Positions 29,148 through 39,022 of a stretch of 64,000 nucleotides of DNA are shown piece after piece. The notes under the pieces are model-generated. The model saw only the letters and a program-made list of their open reading frames with translations. It ran no database searches and was not told where the DNA came from. The stretch is from positions 620,001 to 684,000 of the forward strand of contig NZ_AP025470.1 in NCBI RefSeq assembly GCF_024347375.1. Reading direction: 5' to 3'. The DNA is from Vibrio coralliirubri. Lineage in GTDB: Bacteria > Pseudomonadota > Gammaproteobacteria > Enterobacterales > Vibrionaceae. Both the position numbers and the translations under genes were made by a program. Position 1 is the first letter of the stretch, and each line of letters starts with the position of its first letter.

Positions 29148-29185
29148 AAAAGCCCCGTTGCTGCCTGAGCGTCGGGGCTTTTTAT
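29148..29185. terminator. Bidirectional terminator between deoD and ytjB
   Basis: AAAGCCCCG and CGGGGCTTT with a 15-base loop, A-run and T-run on either side; serves deoD (plus) and ytjB (minus). Confidence 0.85.
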
Positions 29186-29218
29186 TGGATTGCGATATTT
29201 TTTCTCAGTCTAGTGTGT

Positions 29219-29830
29219 TTATGAGCTTACATTCTTCAACAGTAAGTTCTCACCAGACTTAGTTGGTCTTCTGCGAATCAGCATGATGAACAACACGCCA
29301 CTCACAAACCCCATCAACACCATACCGATCATGTAGCGATCACTTTTTCGGTAGTGGTGATCAGAAATCGCCGTCATCTTACCGGTTTCAAAAGTCACTC
29401 GAATAAAGCCGATGATCGTCTTCTCTGGTGAATAAATAGGTTCAACTAATTGTTGTCTGCCGATACTTGCTGTTGAAAGTGGCGTATCTAAGCCTAGAAC
29501 CTCGCGTACCGAGAGGGCTTTTTCACTCGAAGCCAGTCGAATCCCCTCTGCATCATAGATGGTGGTATCGAACACCAGTCGGTCTTGAGACAGCTGATTA
29601 CTTAGGTCAAGCAATCGCTCTTGGTCTTGTTGCGTGATCATCTTGCTGGCTGAAAGTGATGCCTGAGAGATAAGCAGCTTGGTAAGAGTTTCCAACTGTT
29701 TTGCTTGGATCTTCTCGTTACCTTTACTGATCACGACCGTATTTTTAATCGTTACAACGAACATGGTAGCCAACAAAATGAGGGCTAGCATTCGTAAAGC
29801 GTTACGTATTGAGAACAATGATTCATTCAT
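29219..29830 (-). CDS. ytjB: YtjB/AhpA-family membrane protein
   Basis: A 203-residue inner-membrane protein with a transmembrane helix near residues 11-30, a periplasmic sensor-like domain (about 31-160) and a second helix near 164-184 followed by a short basic tail. It is divergent from serB, as ytjB (smp) is in E. coli, and the family is sometimes called hemolysin-related or AhpA. The molecular role is not known. The topology is that of a small PAS/Cache-like sensor without an output domain. Confidence 0.8.
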   Translation of the reverse strand: MNESLFSIRNALRMLALILLATMFVVTIKNTVVISKGNEKIQAKQLETLTKLLISQASLSASKMITQQDQERLLDLSNQLSQDRLVFDTTIYDAEGIRLASSEKALSVREVLGLDTPLSTASIGRQQLVEPIYSPEKTIIGFIRVTFETGKMTAISDHHYRKSDRYMIGMVLMGFVSGVLFIMLIRRRPTKSGENLLLKNVSS

Positions 29831-29939
29831 GTTTCACGAAGCCTGAAATAAACAAATGTTATGATTAAGACATATTGAGACTTGCGTTTTCAAATTGCAA
29901 TAGGTTAACGTTTAGCATAGTTAATTAGGAATCATACAC

Positions 29940-30920
29940 ATGGACGCTCAGAAATATCTGCCGATAAAAAGGCATACCACATTATTAACTCGACTCCCCG
30001 AGACTCGTTTCGCTTCTCAACTCGCTAAATCCAAGGCCAATTGGATTGTGTTTGGTGAGTACTTATCTCCACAATCTTTCGATGACATCGACTTTTTCAC
30101 TGGCACTTACAACACCATCCTCGATACGTGGAAGGTTGGGCATTATGAAGTGGCTTTGATGTCAGGCAATCTAACGCCAGCACACGAAGAAATCCTCCAA
30201 GCGCTAAAGCTTGATTATGCTTGCCTTAGCGAGGTCCCAGACTTATCTAAGCCAGGTTTGATCGTGATGGATATGGATTCTACAGCGATTCAAATTGAAT
30301 GCATTGATGAGATTGCTAAGCTAGCTGGAGTGGGAGAGTTAGTCTCTGAAATCACAGAACGAGCGATGCAAGGCGAGCTCGACTTTGAACAGAGCCTGCG
30401 CCAACGAGTAGGAGCACTGAAAGGTGCGGATGAGTCGATATTAGAGCAAGTGCGTCAGTCATTGCCATTCATGCCAGACTTGGTCGGGCTGGTGAATACT
30501 CTGAATAAGCTTGGCTGGAAAACAGCAATTGCATCAGGTGGGTTTACTTACTTCTCTGATTATCTGAAAGATACCCTTGATCTTGACCATGCTCAATCAA
30601 ACACGCTTGAGATCGTCAACGGTAAGTTAACAGGTGAAGTGTTAGGTGATGTTGTTTCGGCGCAGACCAAAGCGGATATCTTGGTAGAGTTGGCTGAAGA
30701 GTACGAATTGGAACTGCACAATACCGTTGCCGTTGGTGATGGAGCCAATGACTTGGTGATGATGGGCTCTGCAGGTTTAGGCATTGCCTACCACGCAAAA
30801 CCAAAAGTAGAGCAGCAAGCTCAAACTGCTGTGCGTTACGCAGGTTTAGGCGGGGTGCTGTGCATCTTGTCGGGTGTATTGGCTAAGCAGCAGAAGATCA
30901 GCTGGCAAGCAAAACCTTAG
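29940..30920 (+). CDS. serB: Phosphoserine phosphatase SerB
   Basis: Last enzyme of serine synthesis; HAD-superfamily phosphatase. The 326-residue protein has an N-terminal ACT-like region (about residues 1-100) and a catalytic domain beginning with the DxD motif MDMDSTAIQIECIDE (nucleophile Asp111, acid/base Asp113). It continues with IASGGFTYFSDYL (motif II Ser) and VAVGDGANDLVMMGSAGLG (motif III/IV). It is divergent from ytjB; a bidirectional terminator separates it from plzC. Confidence 0.96.
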   Translation: MDAQKYLPIKRHTTLLTRLPETRFASQLAKSKANWIVFGEYLSPQSFDDIDFFTGTYNTILDTWKVGHYEVALMSGNLTPAHEEILQALKLDYACLSEVPDLSKPGLIVMDMDSTAIQIECIDEIAKLAGVGELVSEITERAMQGELDFEQSLRQRVGALKGADESILEQVRQSLPFMPDLVGLVNTLNKLGWKTAIASGGFTYFSDYLKDTLDLDHAQSNTLEIVNGKLTGEVLGDVVSAQTKADILVELAEEYELELHNTVAVGDGANDLVMMGSAGLGIAYHAKPKVEQQAQTAVRYAGLGGVLCILSGVLAKQQKISWQAKP

Positions 30921-30978
30921 GAGTTCTACCTAAGTGCTATTAGCTATGTATCTTATTTAGCAATAGTGGCTCAGACAC

Positions 30979-31007
30979 AAAAAAAGCAGGCTATCAGCCT
31001 GCTTTTT
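30979..31007. terminator. Bidirectional terminator between serB and plzC
   Basis: AAAAAGCAGGCT, loop ATC and AGCCTGCTTTTT, symmetric A/T tails. Confidence 0.88.
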
Positions 31008-31042
31008 CTATTTTCATGCTTAAGTTAAGGCGCCACTCGAAG

Positions 31043-33388
31043 TTAGCGTGTTAGCTCCAATCGAATCAGCACTTCATCGGTAATATCTTCTATCTCGCCA
31101 TAACCGATAAACGCCGTCACTTCATTCTCTAGTTTCTTAGCTTGATGCATACTGATGCGTGAAAGCTCTTCTAAATCAGACTGGAATAAACTCGTTAGCG
31201 GATTAAAGATAGGTGCCGTGGTGACTCGCAATACATACACGTCACCTAAGTGCTGCGCTTTTTTAATGAATAAGATGCGTTCTTTTGCTGAGGCGAAGTC
31301 TTTAACCAATTTGGTGTGTACCGATTGGATCTTGTCGCCAAACTTCACTGCGGCAATGTACACGTCATGATGCTTCGGTTCTGCACCTTCAATTCTTTTC
31401 AGTGGTTCAGCCAACAGCGAGTTGGTGTGACCCTTAAAGATTGGCTCCAGTGAGAACTTTTGGTTGTGACCAAGTTTAGCGAGTAACGTTAGATGCTTAT
31501 TCAGTGGAAAATTCACACCAATGATCTTACAGCGCAGCGTTGAACTTGGCTTATCAATGAATATTGGGTTACTGACCATCTTGCTCAACAAAATGTTGTG
31601 CAGTGATTCGAGTAGTGAATGCGTTGGCAGTATCTCTTGCTTCTTAATCAGCTTACTTTGGTTTTGATCGATAAGCCCATTAAGGAAGGCGATAGTACGC
31701 ATTGTCTTGGCGTTCTCGGCAATAACCAACTGCACGTTGCGGCCATTCGGACTCACTCGAATTACGTGGTAAGGCACGGTGCTTAGTGGCAGGTTCTTGT
31801 CATAGAGCTGCAGTTCATTGAAGTTCACTAATACCGGATCATTAATCTTGAGTACCATTGGGTGTTCAAGGCTAATGCTCAGTCCACGCTTCGAGATATC
31901 TAAGGTGTGTCCGTTCGCCGCTGCGCCATCTTGTGATGTGAGTTGCAACGGTGACTTAAATTGGTATCTCGGCTCTTTACGACGAGTCTGAGAGTCAAAG
32001 TAGATGCTTTGAATATTGCCGACGACAGTACGCGGGTGACGGAAGCGGTTCAATTCACTGCTTGGAATGCGTGGTTTTTCACTCAGAAGATAATCAGCTG
32101 CACTTTCGTGATCGCCGATCTCTTGCAAGATTCCGCAATGCGTCAGTTGAGCTGAGCTTTGAGCCAGCGTGTCCGAGTGTTTAGCTAATGCTTGTCGTTC
32201 GGTGTCTGATAGTTCGAAAACCGAGAACTTGAACGCCTTCCAACTTTTACGTTTGCCACCGATGTGCCAGAACAGCTGTCTTTGTTCACGAGAGGCTTCA
32301 GGCAGCATCATTGAATAGAACAAGGTCTTGTTTTGGTGTTCATGGGTAAACGAATAGATAACGTTACTGGTTCCCTTCACTCCTGGTTTCGCCAGCAGGT
32401 TCATACGTTGCTCGTTGAACAGGGTGCCCAGCGCTTGTTGATTTCGCTCGTCGTGCCAGTATTGCCATAACGGATGGTTGTTATCCGTCAGTAGGGCAAG
32501 CTTTAGTTCGCTGCCGCTGAAAAACAGGGGAAGGTTACAAGTGTGCTTTAAATAGGTGTGTTCGATTCCTCGAGTACGAGTTCGAATGACCCTATCTTGA
32601 TTTTCATGGCTGGTTTTCTTACTGGTGCTATTTAAAGACTCATCGAGTAAGCGAGCCACAATATTGTTGTCGCTTACCTTGATGGTTCTTAGAAATTTGA
32701 CCGCGTTGTTCTCATAAGATTCGTCGATACCCAAAACACGAAATTCAACCGCTTGGTTAACATCGTTTTCTTGGGACTTTTCGATAAGCTCTGAGAACTT
32801 AACGCTGATGATCTCGCCGAGGTTGTATCGAAAGGCGCTCGGCACCTTGAACTTTGCACCTGACGGGGATATATCAACCGTTACACCATGTAGGCTTTGA
32901 CCTTTCGATGTGGTGATCTCTACCTGCGAGCTAATCTTGAGTCTGTTCTCTTGGCGCTTTAAGTCGTAACCTAGGTTAATAGCTTCCGCTTCATACGGGC
33001 TATTGGCGCTAGTAATGTCGTGGTTACCTTGAGAAGATGTTTTAACAACGCTCAGAGGCTGAGTTCGCGGAGTCATTACTAACTCCCATGCGCCTTCTGT
33101 GTAACCTTTAAACTTTTTCGTACCACGTTGATACGCGTTTAAAGCGATGTCATCGAGCCAGTGCTTACGGCCGTCTAACGTGAACTGACGACATTCATTA
33201 TCAATGCGCCCACGTAAATCAATGCTCTTTGTACACGGAGCCATGATACGATTCAGTTCCATTTTAACCAGCAGTTTTAGAGACGGAGATTCGCCTTCTG
33301 TCATTTGAGAAAGAAGGAATTCGAAATCTTCGGCGTGGTAGGCCGGGATAAGACGTTCTGCTACAGATAGAATTTCAGATTGCTGCAT
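31043..33388 (-). CDS. plzC: Large cyclic-di-GMP receptor-type protein with two PilZ domains
   Basis: A 781-residue cytoplasmic protein. PilZ motif 1 is RQENR (residues 145-149) with DISPSG (172-177). PilZ motif 2 is RKEPR (470-474) with DISKRG (497-502). Each pair is the RxxxR plus (D/N)xSxxG signature that binds c-di-GMP, so both modules look competent. The N-terminal 110 residues and the C-terminal 200 are not recognised. It sits between serB and radA, the place of V. cholerae VC2344 (PlzC) as I remember it; the symbol rests on that synteny. With the RocS-type enzyme it suggests active c-di-GMP signalling in this organism. Confidence 0.8.
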   Translation of the reverse strand: MQQSEILSVAERLIPAYHAEDFEFLLSQMTEGESPSLKLLVKMELNRIMAPCTKSIDLRGRIDNECRQFTLDGRKHWLDDIALNAYQRGTKKFKGYTEGAWELVMTPRTQPLSVVKTSSQGNHDITSANSPYEAEAINLGYDLKRQENRLKISSQVEITTSKGQSLHGVTVDISPSGAKFKVPSAFRYNLGEIISVKFSELIEKSQENDVNQAVEFRVLGIDESYENNAVKFLRTIKVSDNNIVARLLDESLNSTSKKTSHENQDRVIRTRTRGIEHTYLKHTCNLPLFFSGSELKLALLTDNNHPLWQYWHDERNQQALGTLFNEQRMNLLAKPGVKGTSNVIYSFTHEHQNKTLFYSMMLPEASREQRQLFWHIGGKRKSWKAFKFSVFELSDTERQALAKHSDTLAQSSAQLTHCGILQEIGDHESAADYLLSEKPRIPSSELNRFRHPRTVVGNIQSIYFDSQTRRKEPRYQFKSPLQLTSQDGAAANGHTLDISKRGLSISLEHPMVLKINDPVLVNFNELQLYDKNLPLSTVPYHVIRVSPNGRNVQLVIAENAKTMRTIAFLNGLIDQNQSKLIKKQEILPTHSLLESLHNILLSKMVSNPIFIDKPSSTLRCKIIGVNFPLNKHLTLLAKLGHNQKFSLEPIFKGHTNSLLAEPLKRIEGAEPKHHDVYIAAVKFGDKIQSVHTKLVKDFASAKERILFIKKAQHLGDVYVLRVTTAPIFNPLTSLFQSDLEELSRISMHQAKKLENEVTAFIGYGEIEDITDEVLIRLELTR

Positions 33389-33549
33389 ACTTTTCTTGTT
33401 AGAATGGACGGTGCATTTATGTTATCGACTAGTTTAAATCGATCTTTAAGTATAAGTGGTATGACTGCAACGTTTATTTTCACCCGTACGGTCAAATAAG
33501 TCACAAATTGACAACATCATTGTGTAACTGAGTAAATTATTGAGGTTTT

Positions 33550-34929
33550 ATGGCTAAGGCAAAACGAGCTTATGTGTGTAATGACTGTGGTGCTGACTTT
33601 CCACGTTGGCAGGGGCAGTGCAACGCATGTGGTGCTTGGAACACGATTACAGAAGTTAGGTTAGCCGCTTCACCTCAAGTAGCGCGCAATGAAAGATTAT
33701 CTGGTTATGCAGGTGCAGTAACAGAATCGAGCGTTCAGACATTATCTGAAATTAATCTACAAGAAGTGCCACGCTTTAGTAGTGGCTTCAAAGAGCTCGA
33801 CCGCGTACTCGGTGGTGGTGTTGTCCCTGGTGCTGCGATCCTGATTGGTGGTAACCCAGGCGCGGGTAAATCAACATTACTATTGCAGACCATGTGTCAG
33901 CTATCTTCTCAACTGCCGACTCTTTATGTAACAGGTGAGGAATCCTTACAGCAGGTTGCAATGCGCGCCTCTCGACTTGGATTACCAAAAGAGCACCTAA
34001 AGATGCTCTCTGAAACCAACGTAGATAAGATCTGTCAGGTTGCCGAAAAAGAACAGCCAAAGATCATGGTTATCGACTCCATCCAAGTTATGCACGTTGC
34101 TGATGTTCAATCTTCACCGGGCAGTGTTGCTCAGGTTCGTGAATCGGCAACTGCATTAACGCGCTACGCAAAACAGAATAACGTTGCTGTGTTCTTAGTT
34201 GGACACGTAACTAAAGACGGCACCTTAGCGGGGCCAAAAGTACTTGAGCACATTATTGACTGTTCTGTTCTATTGGATGGCGGAACCGATAGCCGCTTTA
34301 GAACACTGCGCAGCCACAAAAACCGTTTTGGTGCGGTCAATGAGCTTGGCGTGTTTGCCATGACAGGCCAAGGACTAAAAGAAGTCAGCAACCCATCGGC
34401 GATCTTCTTGTCTCGTGGCGAAGAAGAAACCTCGGGCAGTTCGGTGATGGTGGTTTGGGAAGGTACTCGTCCATTACTTGTTGAAATTCAAGCGCTGGTG
34501 GATTATTCCCAGCTGGCTAACCCGCGTCGTGTCGCTGTCGGCCTAGAGCAAAACAGGCTTTCGTTGTTATTAGCTGTGCTGCATAAACACGGCGGCTTAC
34601 AAATGGCTGACCAAGATGTGTTTGTGAATGTCGTCGGTGGTGTTAAAGTAACCGAAACCAGTGCTGATCTTGCGTTGGTGATGGCTCTACTTTCAAGTTT
34701 CAGAGATCGCGCATTGCCAAAAGATGTGGTGGTATTTGGAGAAGTAGGCCTAGCGGGTGAGATTCGACCGGTACCAAGTGGGCAAGAGCGTCTTAATGAG
34801 GCATTTAAACACGGCTTCAAGAAAGCGATTGTACCGGCGGCTAACATGCCTAAGGGAGGTATTCCTGGAATGCAGATCCATGGTGTGAAAAAATTATCAG
34901 AAGCAATTAATGCTTTTGATGAGTTGTAA
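33550..34929 (+). CDS. radA: RadA (Sms), DNA repair/recombination ATPase
   Basis: RadA is a RecA-like hexameric helicase that helps branch migration in recombination. The 459 residues show a zinc finger (Cys10, Cys13, Cys24, Cys27), a Walker A GGNPGAGKST near 100-109, the RadA-specific KNRFG motif in RSHKNRFGAVNELGVF near 256, and a C-terminal Lon-like domain (about 320-459). It is divergent from plzC and a hairpin separates it from fusA2. Confidence 0.96.
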   Translation: MAKAKRAYVCNDCGADFPRWQGQCNACGAWNTITEVRLAASPQVARNERLSGYAGAVTESSVQTLSEINLQEVPRFSSGFKELDRVLGGGVVPGAAILIGGNPGAGKSTLLLQTMCQLSSQLPTLYVTGEESLQQVAMRASRLGLPKEHLKMLSETNVDKICQVAEKEQPKIMVIDSIQVMHVADVQSSPGSVAQVRESATALTRYAKQNNVAVFLVGHVTKDGTLAGPKVLEHIIDCSVLLDGGTDSRFRTLRSHKNRFGAVNELGVFAMTGQGLKEVSNPSAIFLSRGEEETSGSSVMVVWEGTRPLLVEIQALVDYSQLANPRRVAVGLEQNRLSLLLAVLHKHGGLQMADQDVFVNVVGGVKVTETSADLALVMALLSSFRDRALPKDVVVFGEVGLAGEIRPVPSGQERLNEAFKHGFKKAIVPAANMPKGGIPGMQIHGVKKLSEAINAFDEL

Positions 34930-35040
34930 TTGAGCTCACTTCAGCTACTCTATACAGCAGAAATTCAGTCTAACTTAAACGCCAATTGCGCTTTAGATTA
35001 GCACTAAACTAAACAATCATTTAGATTGTTTCTACAGATT

Positions 35041-35077
35041 GCCTTTTTCTATATGTTAGAAAAAGGCAAAGTTTTTT
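35041..35077 (+). terminator. Terminator after radA
   Basis: GCCTTTTTCTA, five bases, TAGAAAAAGGC is a perfect 11-bp stem, followed by AAAG and six T residues. It lies 112 bases after radA. TATACT at 35121-35126 further on is the likely -10 box of fusA2. Confidence 0.75.
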
Positions 35078-35163
35078 AGTCCCAAATGCATGCAAAGCTA
35101 TCAGTCTTCACAGATTGTGATATACTCTGCGCGCATTTTATATCCTATTAACAGAGTAAGACA

Positions 35164-37251
35164 ATGGCAGATTTATCGAAATACAGAAACATTGGTATTT
35201 TCGCGCACGTTGATGCGGGTAAAACAACTACCACTGAGCGTATCCTTAAGCTAACTGGTCAAATCCACAAGACTGGTGAAGTACATGATGGCGAATCAAC
35301 TACTGACTTCATGGAACAGGAAGCTGAGCGCGGTATTACTATCCAATCAGCAGCTGTAAGCTGTTTCTGGAACGGTCACCGTCTAAACGTTATCGATACT
35401 CCTGGACACGTTGACTTCACAGTTGAAGTATACCGTTCTCTTAAAGTACTTGATGGCGGTATCGGTGTATTCTGTGGTTCTGGTGGTGTTGAACCTCAAT
35501 CAGAAACTAACTGGCGCTACGCTAACGAATCAGAAGTATCTCGTCTGATCTTCGTTAACAAACTAGACCGTATGGGTGCAGATTTCTACAACGTTGTTGA
35601 CCAAGTTAAAAACGTTCTAGGTGCTACTCCTCTAGTTATGGTTCTACCAATCGGCCGCGAAGATGAATTCGTGGGTGTTGTAGACCTTCTAAGCCGTAAA
35701 GCATACGTTTGGGATGACACTGGTCTTCCTGAAAACTACGAAATTCTAGATGTTCCTGCGGACATGGTAGATGACGTAGAGCAATACCGTGAAGAGCTAA
35801 TCGAAACTGCTGTAGAGCAAGACGATGACCTAATGGAAGCTTACATGGAAGGTGAAGAGCCTTCTATCGAAGATATCAAGCGTTGTATCCGTAAAGGTAC
35901 TCGTGACCTAGCGTTCTTCCCAACTTTCTGTGGTTCTGCATTCAAGAACAAGGGCGTACAAATCGTTCTTGACGCTGTTGTAGATTACCTACCTTCTCCA
36001 ACTGAAGTTGATCCTCAACCTCTAATGGACGAGAACGGCGAAGAAACTGGCGAACACGCTATCGTTTCTACAGATGAAACTTTCAAAGCGCTTGCATTCA
36101 AAATCATGGATGACCGTTTTGGTGCTCTAACTTTCGTTCGTATTTACTCTGGTAAACTGAACAAAGGTGACACGATTCTTAACTCATTCACTGGCAAAAC
36201 AGAACGTGTTGGCCGTATGGTTGAGATGCAAGCTGATGACCGTAACGAACTAACTAGCGCACAAGCTGGTGACATCATTGCGATCGTTGGTATGAAGAAC
36301 GTGCAAACTGGTCACACTCTATGTGATCCTAAGCACCAAGTAACGCTTGAGCCAATGGTATTCCCAACTCCAGTAATCTCAATCGCTGTATCTCCAAAAG
36401 ATAAAGGCGGTTCTGAGAAAATGGGTATCGCGATCGGTAAAATGGTTGCAGAAGATCCATCTTTCCAAGTTGAGACTGACGAAGAGACTGGCGAAACTAT
36501 CCTGAAAGGTATGGGTGAACTTCACCTAGACATCAAGGTAGATATCCTTAAGCGTACATACGGCGTTGACCTAACTGTAGGTGCTCCTCAAGTTGCTTAC
36601 CGTGAAACTATCACTCAAGCAATTGAAGATAGCTACACGCACAAGAAGCAATCTGGTGGTTCTGGTCAATTCGGTAAGATCGATTACCGTATCAAACCAG
36701 GCGAAGCAGGTTCTGGCTTCAAGTTCAACTCTGTAGTTGTGGGCGGTAACGTTCCTAAAGAATTCTGGCCTGCAGTTGAGAAAGGCTTCGCATCTATGAT
36801 GGAAAACGGCGTACTAGCTGGCTTCCCAACTCTAGACGTTGAAGTTGAACTTTTCGATGGTGGTTTCCACGCAGTCGATTCATCTGCAATCGCATTTGAA
36901 ATCGCAGCGAAAGGCGCATTCCGTCAATCTATGCCTAAAGCTGGCGCGCAACTTCTTGAGCCTATCATGAACGTTGACGTGTTCACTCCAGACGATCACG
37001 TTGGTGATGTTATCGGTGACCTTAACCGTCGTCGTGGCATGATCAAAGATCAACAAGCTGGCGTTACTGGTGTTCGTATTAAAGCTGACGTACCTCTTTC
37101 TGAGATGTTCGGCTACATCGGTCACCTACGTACTATCACTTCTGGTCGTGGCCAATTCTCTATGGAATTCGCACAATACGCACCATGTCCAACTAACGTT
37201 GCTGACGAAGTGATTGCAAAAGTTAAAGCAGAAAAAGAAGCTGGTAAGTAA
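35164..37251 (+). CDS. fusA2: Elongation factor G, second-copy type
   Basis: A 695-residue translational GTPase with all five EF-G domains. G1 is [15 protein letters not shown] (about residues 14-28), G3 [16 protein letters not shown] and G4 [12 protein letters not shown]. It is not in the rpsL-rpsG-fusA-tufA operon but stands alone after radA, and Vibrio species carry a second fusA there (VC2342 in V. cholerae as I recall), so I call it fusA2. Codon use looks optimised, like that of the ribosomal genes. Whether it is the translocase or a recycling-specialised copy cannot be told here. Confidence 0.9.
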   Translation: MADLSKYRNIGIFAHVDAGKTTTTERILKLTGQIHKTGEVHDGESTTDFMEQEAERGITIQSAAVSCFWNGHRLNVIDTPGHVDFTVEVYRSLKVLDGGIGVFCGSGGVEPQSETNWRYANESEVSRLIFVNKLDRMGADFYNVVDQVKNVLGATPLVMVLPIGREDEFVGVVDLLSRKAYVWDDTGLPENYEILDVPADMVDDVEQYREELIETAVEQDDDLMEAYMEGEEPSIEDIKRCIRKGTRDLAFFPTFCGSAFKNKGVQIVLDAVVDYLPSPTEVDPQPLMDENGEETGEHAIVSTDETFKALAFKIMDDRFGALTFVRIYSGKLNKGDTILNSFTGKTERVGRMVEMQADDRNELTSAQAGDIIAIVGMKNVQTGHTLCDPKHQVTLEPMVFPTPVISIAVSPKDKGGSEKMGIAIGKMVAEDPSFQVETDEETGETILKGMGELHLDIKVDILKRTYGVDLTVGAPQVAYRETITQAIEDSYTHKKQSGGSGQFGKIDYRIKPGEAGSGFKFNSVVVGGNVPKEFWPAVEKGFASMMENGVLAGFPTLDVEVELFDGGFHAVDSSAIAFEIAAKGAFRQSMPKAGAQLLEPIMNVDVFTPDDHVGDVIGDLNRRRGMIKDQQAGVTGVRIKADVPLSEMFGYIGHLRTITSGRGQFSMEFAQYAPCPTNVADEVIAKVKAEKEAGK

Positions 37252-37274
37252 TTAGCCCTTTTCTCAATTAGCTA

Positions 37275-37310
37275 AAAAAGCCCCGCAAGTGAAAGCTTGC
37301 GGGGCTTTTT
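37275..37310 (+). terminator. Terminator after fusA2
   Basis: AAAAAGCCCCGCAAG and CTTGCGGGGCTTTTT around a six-base loop; a very strong symmetric stem. Confidence 0.92.
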
Positions 37311-37326
37311 ATTGTTTGTAACATAC

Positions 37327-37391
<65 letters not shown>

Positions 37392-37423
37392 TGATATGGC
37401 CCCTAAAAAGTAGACACAGGGGT

Positions 37424-38251
37424 TTAGTTGATTAGTTCAAAGTCCATGGGACTCACTCCACCTAGAGTCCCATGTCTTCTTACTGGATTATAATAGGTAT
37501 CGATATAAATTCGACTCTGCATCGTCATTTCTTGTCGTGAAAGCTGATCTAAGTTGTTCATCCACTCTTTCTTATATTGCGCAAAGAAGCTTTCGGAACA
37601 AGCGTTGTCCCAACAGTTTCCTTTTCTCGACATGCTGACTTTAATCTTTCGTTTACGGTGCCAACGGATCGTCTCCAACGCTCGATACTGTATACCTTGA
37701 TCGGAGTGAAACAAAAGCTCGTGACCTAAGGGCTGCCTTTGTTTCCAAGCCTTATTCAGGCTTCTTAGCACTAACTTTGCGTTATTAATGCGACTTGTCG
37801 ACCAACCAATCACTTTGCGTGAAAACAAATCTAAGACGACGCACAGGTATTGCCAACCATCAGTACAGCGCACCTGAGTTATATCTGACACCCAAACTCG
37901 ATCGGGTTTATCCACCTTAAATTGACGGGCAAGAATGTTATAGGCAGGTATAAGCGTATTTTGTCTTGGTGCTCGTCCATATCGCTTCTTGCTCGCGCAA
38001 GAGCGATAGCCCATATTCTGCAGAAGCCTCTGTACTCGCTTTTTATTACAAATAAAGCCGTTAGCGACCGCTGCTTCCCAAAGCTTTCGATAGCCTGGAA
38101 TACAATACTGAGCTTTGCTTTCTCTCCTCAAGTAGTGACTTAAAGACTCATTGTCTGTCTCTCGCTTCGATGGTTTCCTTGTTAGCCACTTGTAATAACC
38201 CGCTTTAGAAACACCCAACCATTGGCATAGTCGTATGACAGGAAGCTTCAC
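37424..38251 (-). CDS. IS3-family transposase OrfB (DDE integrase domain)
   Basis: A 275-residue product starting MKLPVIRLCQWLGVSKAGYY, with an HTH_21-like region and an rve integrase core. The DDE triad is visible: Asp in VWVSDITQV, Asp in LLFHSDQGIQY, Glu in NCWDNACSESFFAQ. It lies in the -1 frame relative to orfA and is normally made as an OrfAB fusion after slippage at CAAAAAG (plus-strand 38286-38292). It catalyses copy-out transposition of the element. Confidence 0.93.
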   Translation of the reverse strand: MKLPVIRLCQWLGVSKAGYYKWLTRKPSKRETDNESLSHYLRRESKAQYCIPGYRKLWEAAVANGFICNKKRVQRLLQNMGYRSCASKKRYGRAPRQNTLIPAYNILARQFKVDKPDRVWVSDITQVRCTDGWQYLCVVLDLFSRKVIGWSTSRINNAKLVLRSLNKAWKQRQPLGHELLFHSDQGIQYRALETIRWHRKRKIKVSMSRKGNCWDNACSESFFAQYKKEWMNNLDQLSRQEMTMQSRIYIDTYYNPVRRHGTLGGVSPMDFELIN

Positions 38252-38280
38252 ACTGGCCTTCTTAAGGATATACTCGAACC

Positions 38281-38604
38281 TTATTCTTTTTGGCTGTCGA
38301 AGAAAGCCTTCGCTTCCTTTAAGAAATCATTCTCCAGCTCTGCCATCTCAAGCTTCTTTTTCAATTGACGGATCTCTTTCTCCAGTTGTGCAAAGGATTT
38401 TTCGGGGCCGTGGTTAGGTATTGGGAGGGAGTTAGTCTTTTTCGATGTCATTTGGCATCTCCATTTAGAAAGTAGCACCGGCGATATTCCTAAGGATAGT
38501 GCTACTGACTTAACGGTATCAGAAGAATCGAGAGATCGCTGAACAGCTTCTCGTTTAAATTCGTCTGTATATTGTCTTTGTGATTTTACTTTCATGACAC
38601 TCAA
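38281..38604 (-). CDS. IS3-family OrfA (HTH protein)
   Basis: A 107-residue protein with an N-terminal helix-turn-helix (YTDEFKREAVQRSLDSSDTV, then SVALSLGISPVLLSKW) and a leucine-zipper coiled coil (about residues 72-98). Such OrfA proteins bind the terminal repeats. Its last codons, CAA AAA GAA TAA, contain the slippery stretch that would allow -1 frameshifting into orfB. Confidence 0.92.
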   Translation of the reverse strand: MSVMKVKSQRQYTDEFKREAVQRSLDSSDTVKSVALSLGISPVLLSKWRCQMTSKKTNSLPIPNHGPEKSFAQLEKEIRQLKKKLEMAELENDFLKEAKAFFDSQKE

Positions 38605-38642
38605 TGCTCTGTATTAAGTGTCTACTTTTATGGGGTCACATC

Positions 38643-38688
<46 letters not shown>

Positions 38689-38689
38689 A

Positions 38690-38721
38690 GATATGGCCCC
38701 TAAAAAATAGACACAGGGGTT
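38690..38721. mobile_element. Orphan IS3 end after the heptamer array
   Basis: GATATGGCCCCTAAAAAATA and the following GACACAGGGGTT repeat the left end of the IS3 element (37393-37424) with almost no change and in the same orientation, but no transposase follows. It looks like a remnant of another copy or the product of a deletion between copies. A small TGTCCCG/CGGGACA inverted repeat (38721-38747) lies just beyond. Confidence 0.7.
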
Positions 38722-38764
38722 GTCCCGCATTTAATCAACACGGGACAGATAAAGTAGGGAGAGA

Positions 38765-38977
38765 CTAACGCTTTAAGTCGATGTAAATCTGCTCTACCTT
38801 GGTACGTGCCCAATCTGTTTTACGCAAAAATTTTAAGCTCGATTTAATGCTCGGGTCTTTTTTAAAGCAGTTGATGTTCACCATGTAACTCAACTCTTCC
38901 CAACCGTAATGTTCAACCAATTCAGTCAGTAGCTTCTGTAGCGTGATACCGTGAAGTGGATTATTGTCTTGTGTCAT
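38765..38977 (-). CDS. VF530-family (DUF2132) DNA-binding protein
   Basis: A 70-residue protein of the VF530 family, first seen in Vibrio fischeri; members are small basic helical proteins described as DNA-binding. The family core is almost continuous: [20 protein letters not shown], then [20 protein letters not shown]. The usual full length is 70-80 residues, so it is complete. Its partners are unknown. It lies alone between the heptamer/IS region and a LysR gene. Confidence 0.85.
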   Translation of the reverse strand: MTQDNNPLHGITLQKLLTELVEHYGWEELSYMVNINCFKKDPSIKSSLKFLRKTDWARTKVEQIYIDLKR

Positions 38978-39022
38978 GAGATGTTCTCGCCATTTATTTG
39001 AGTTAAGTATACCAGTTTCGCT

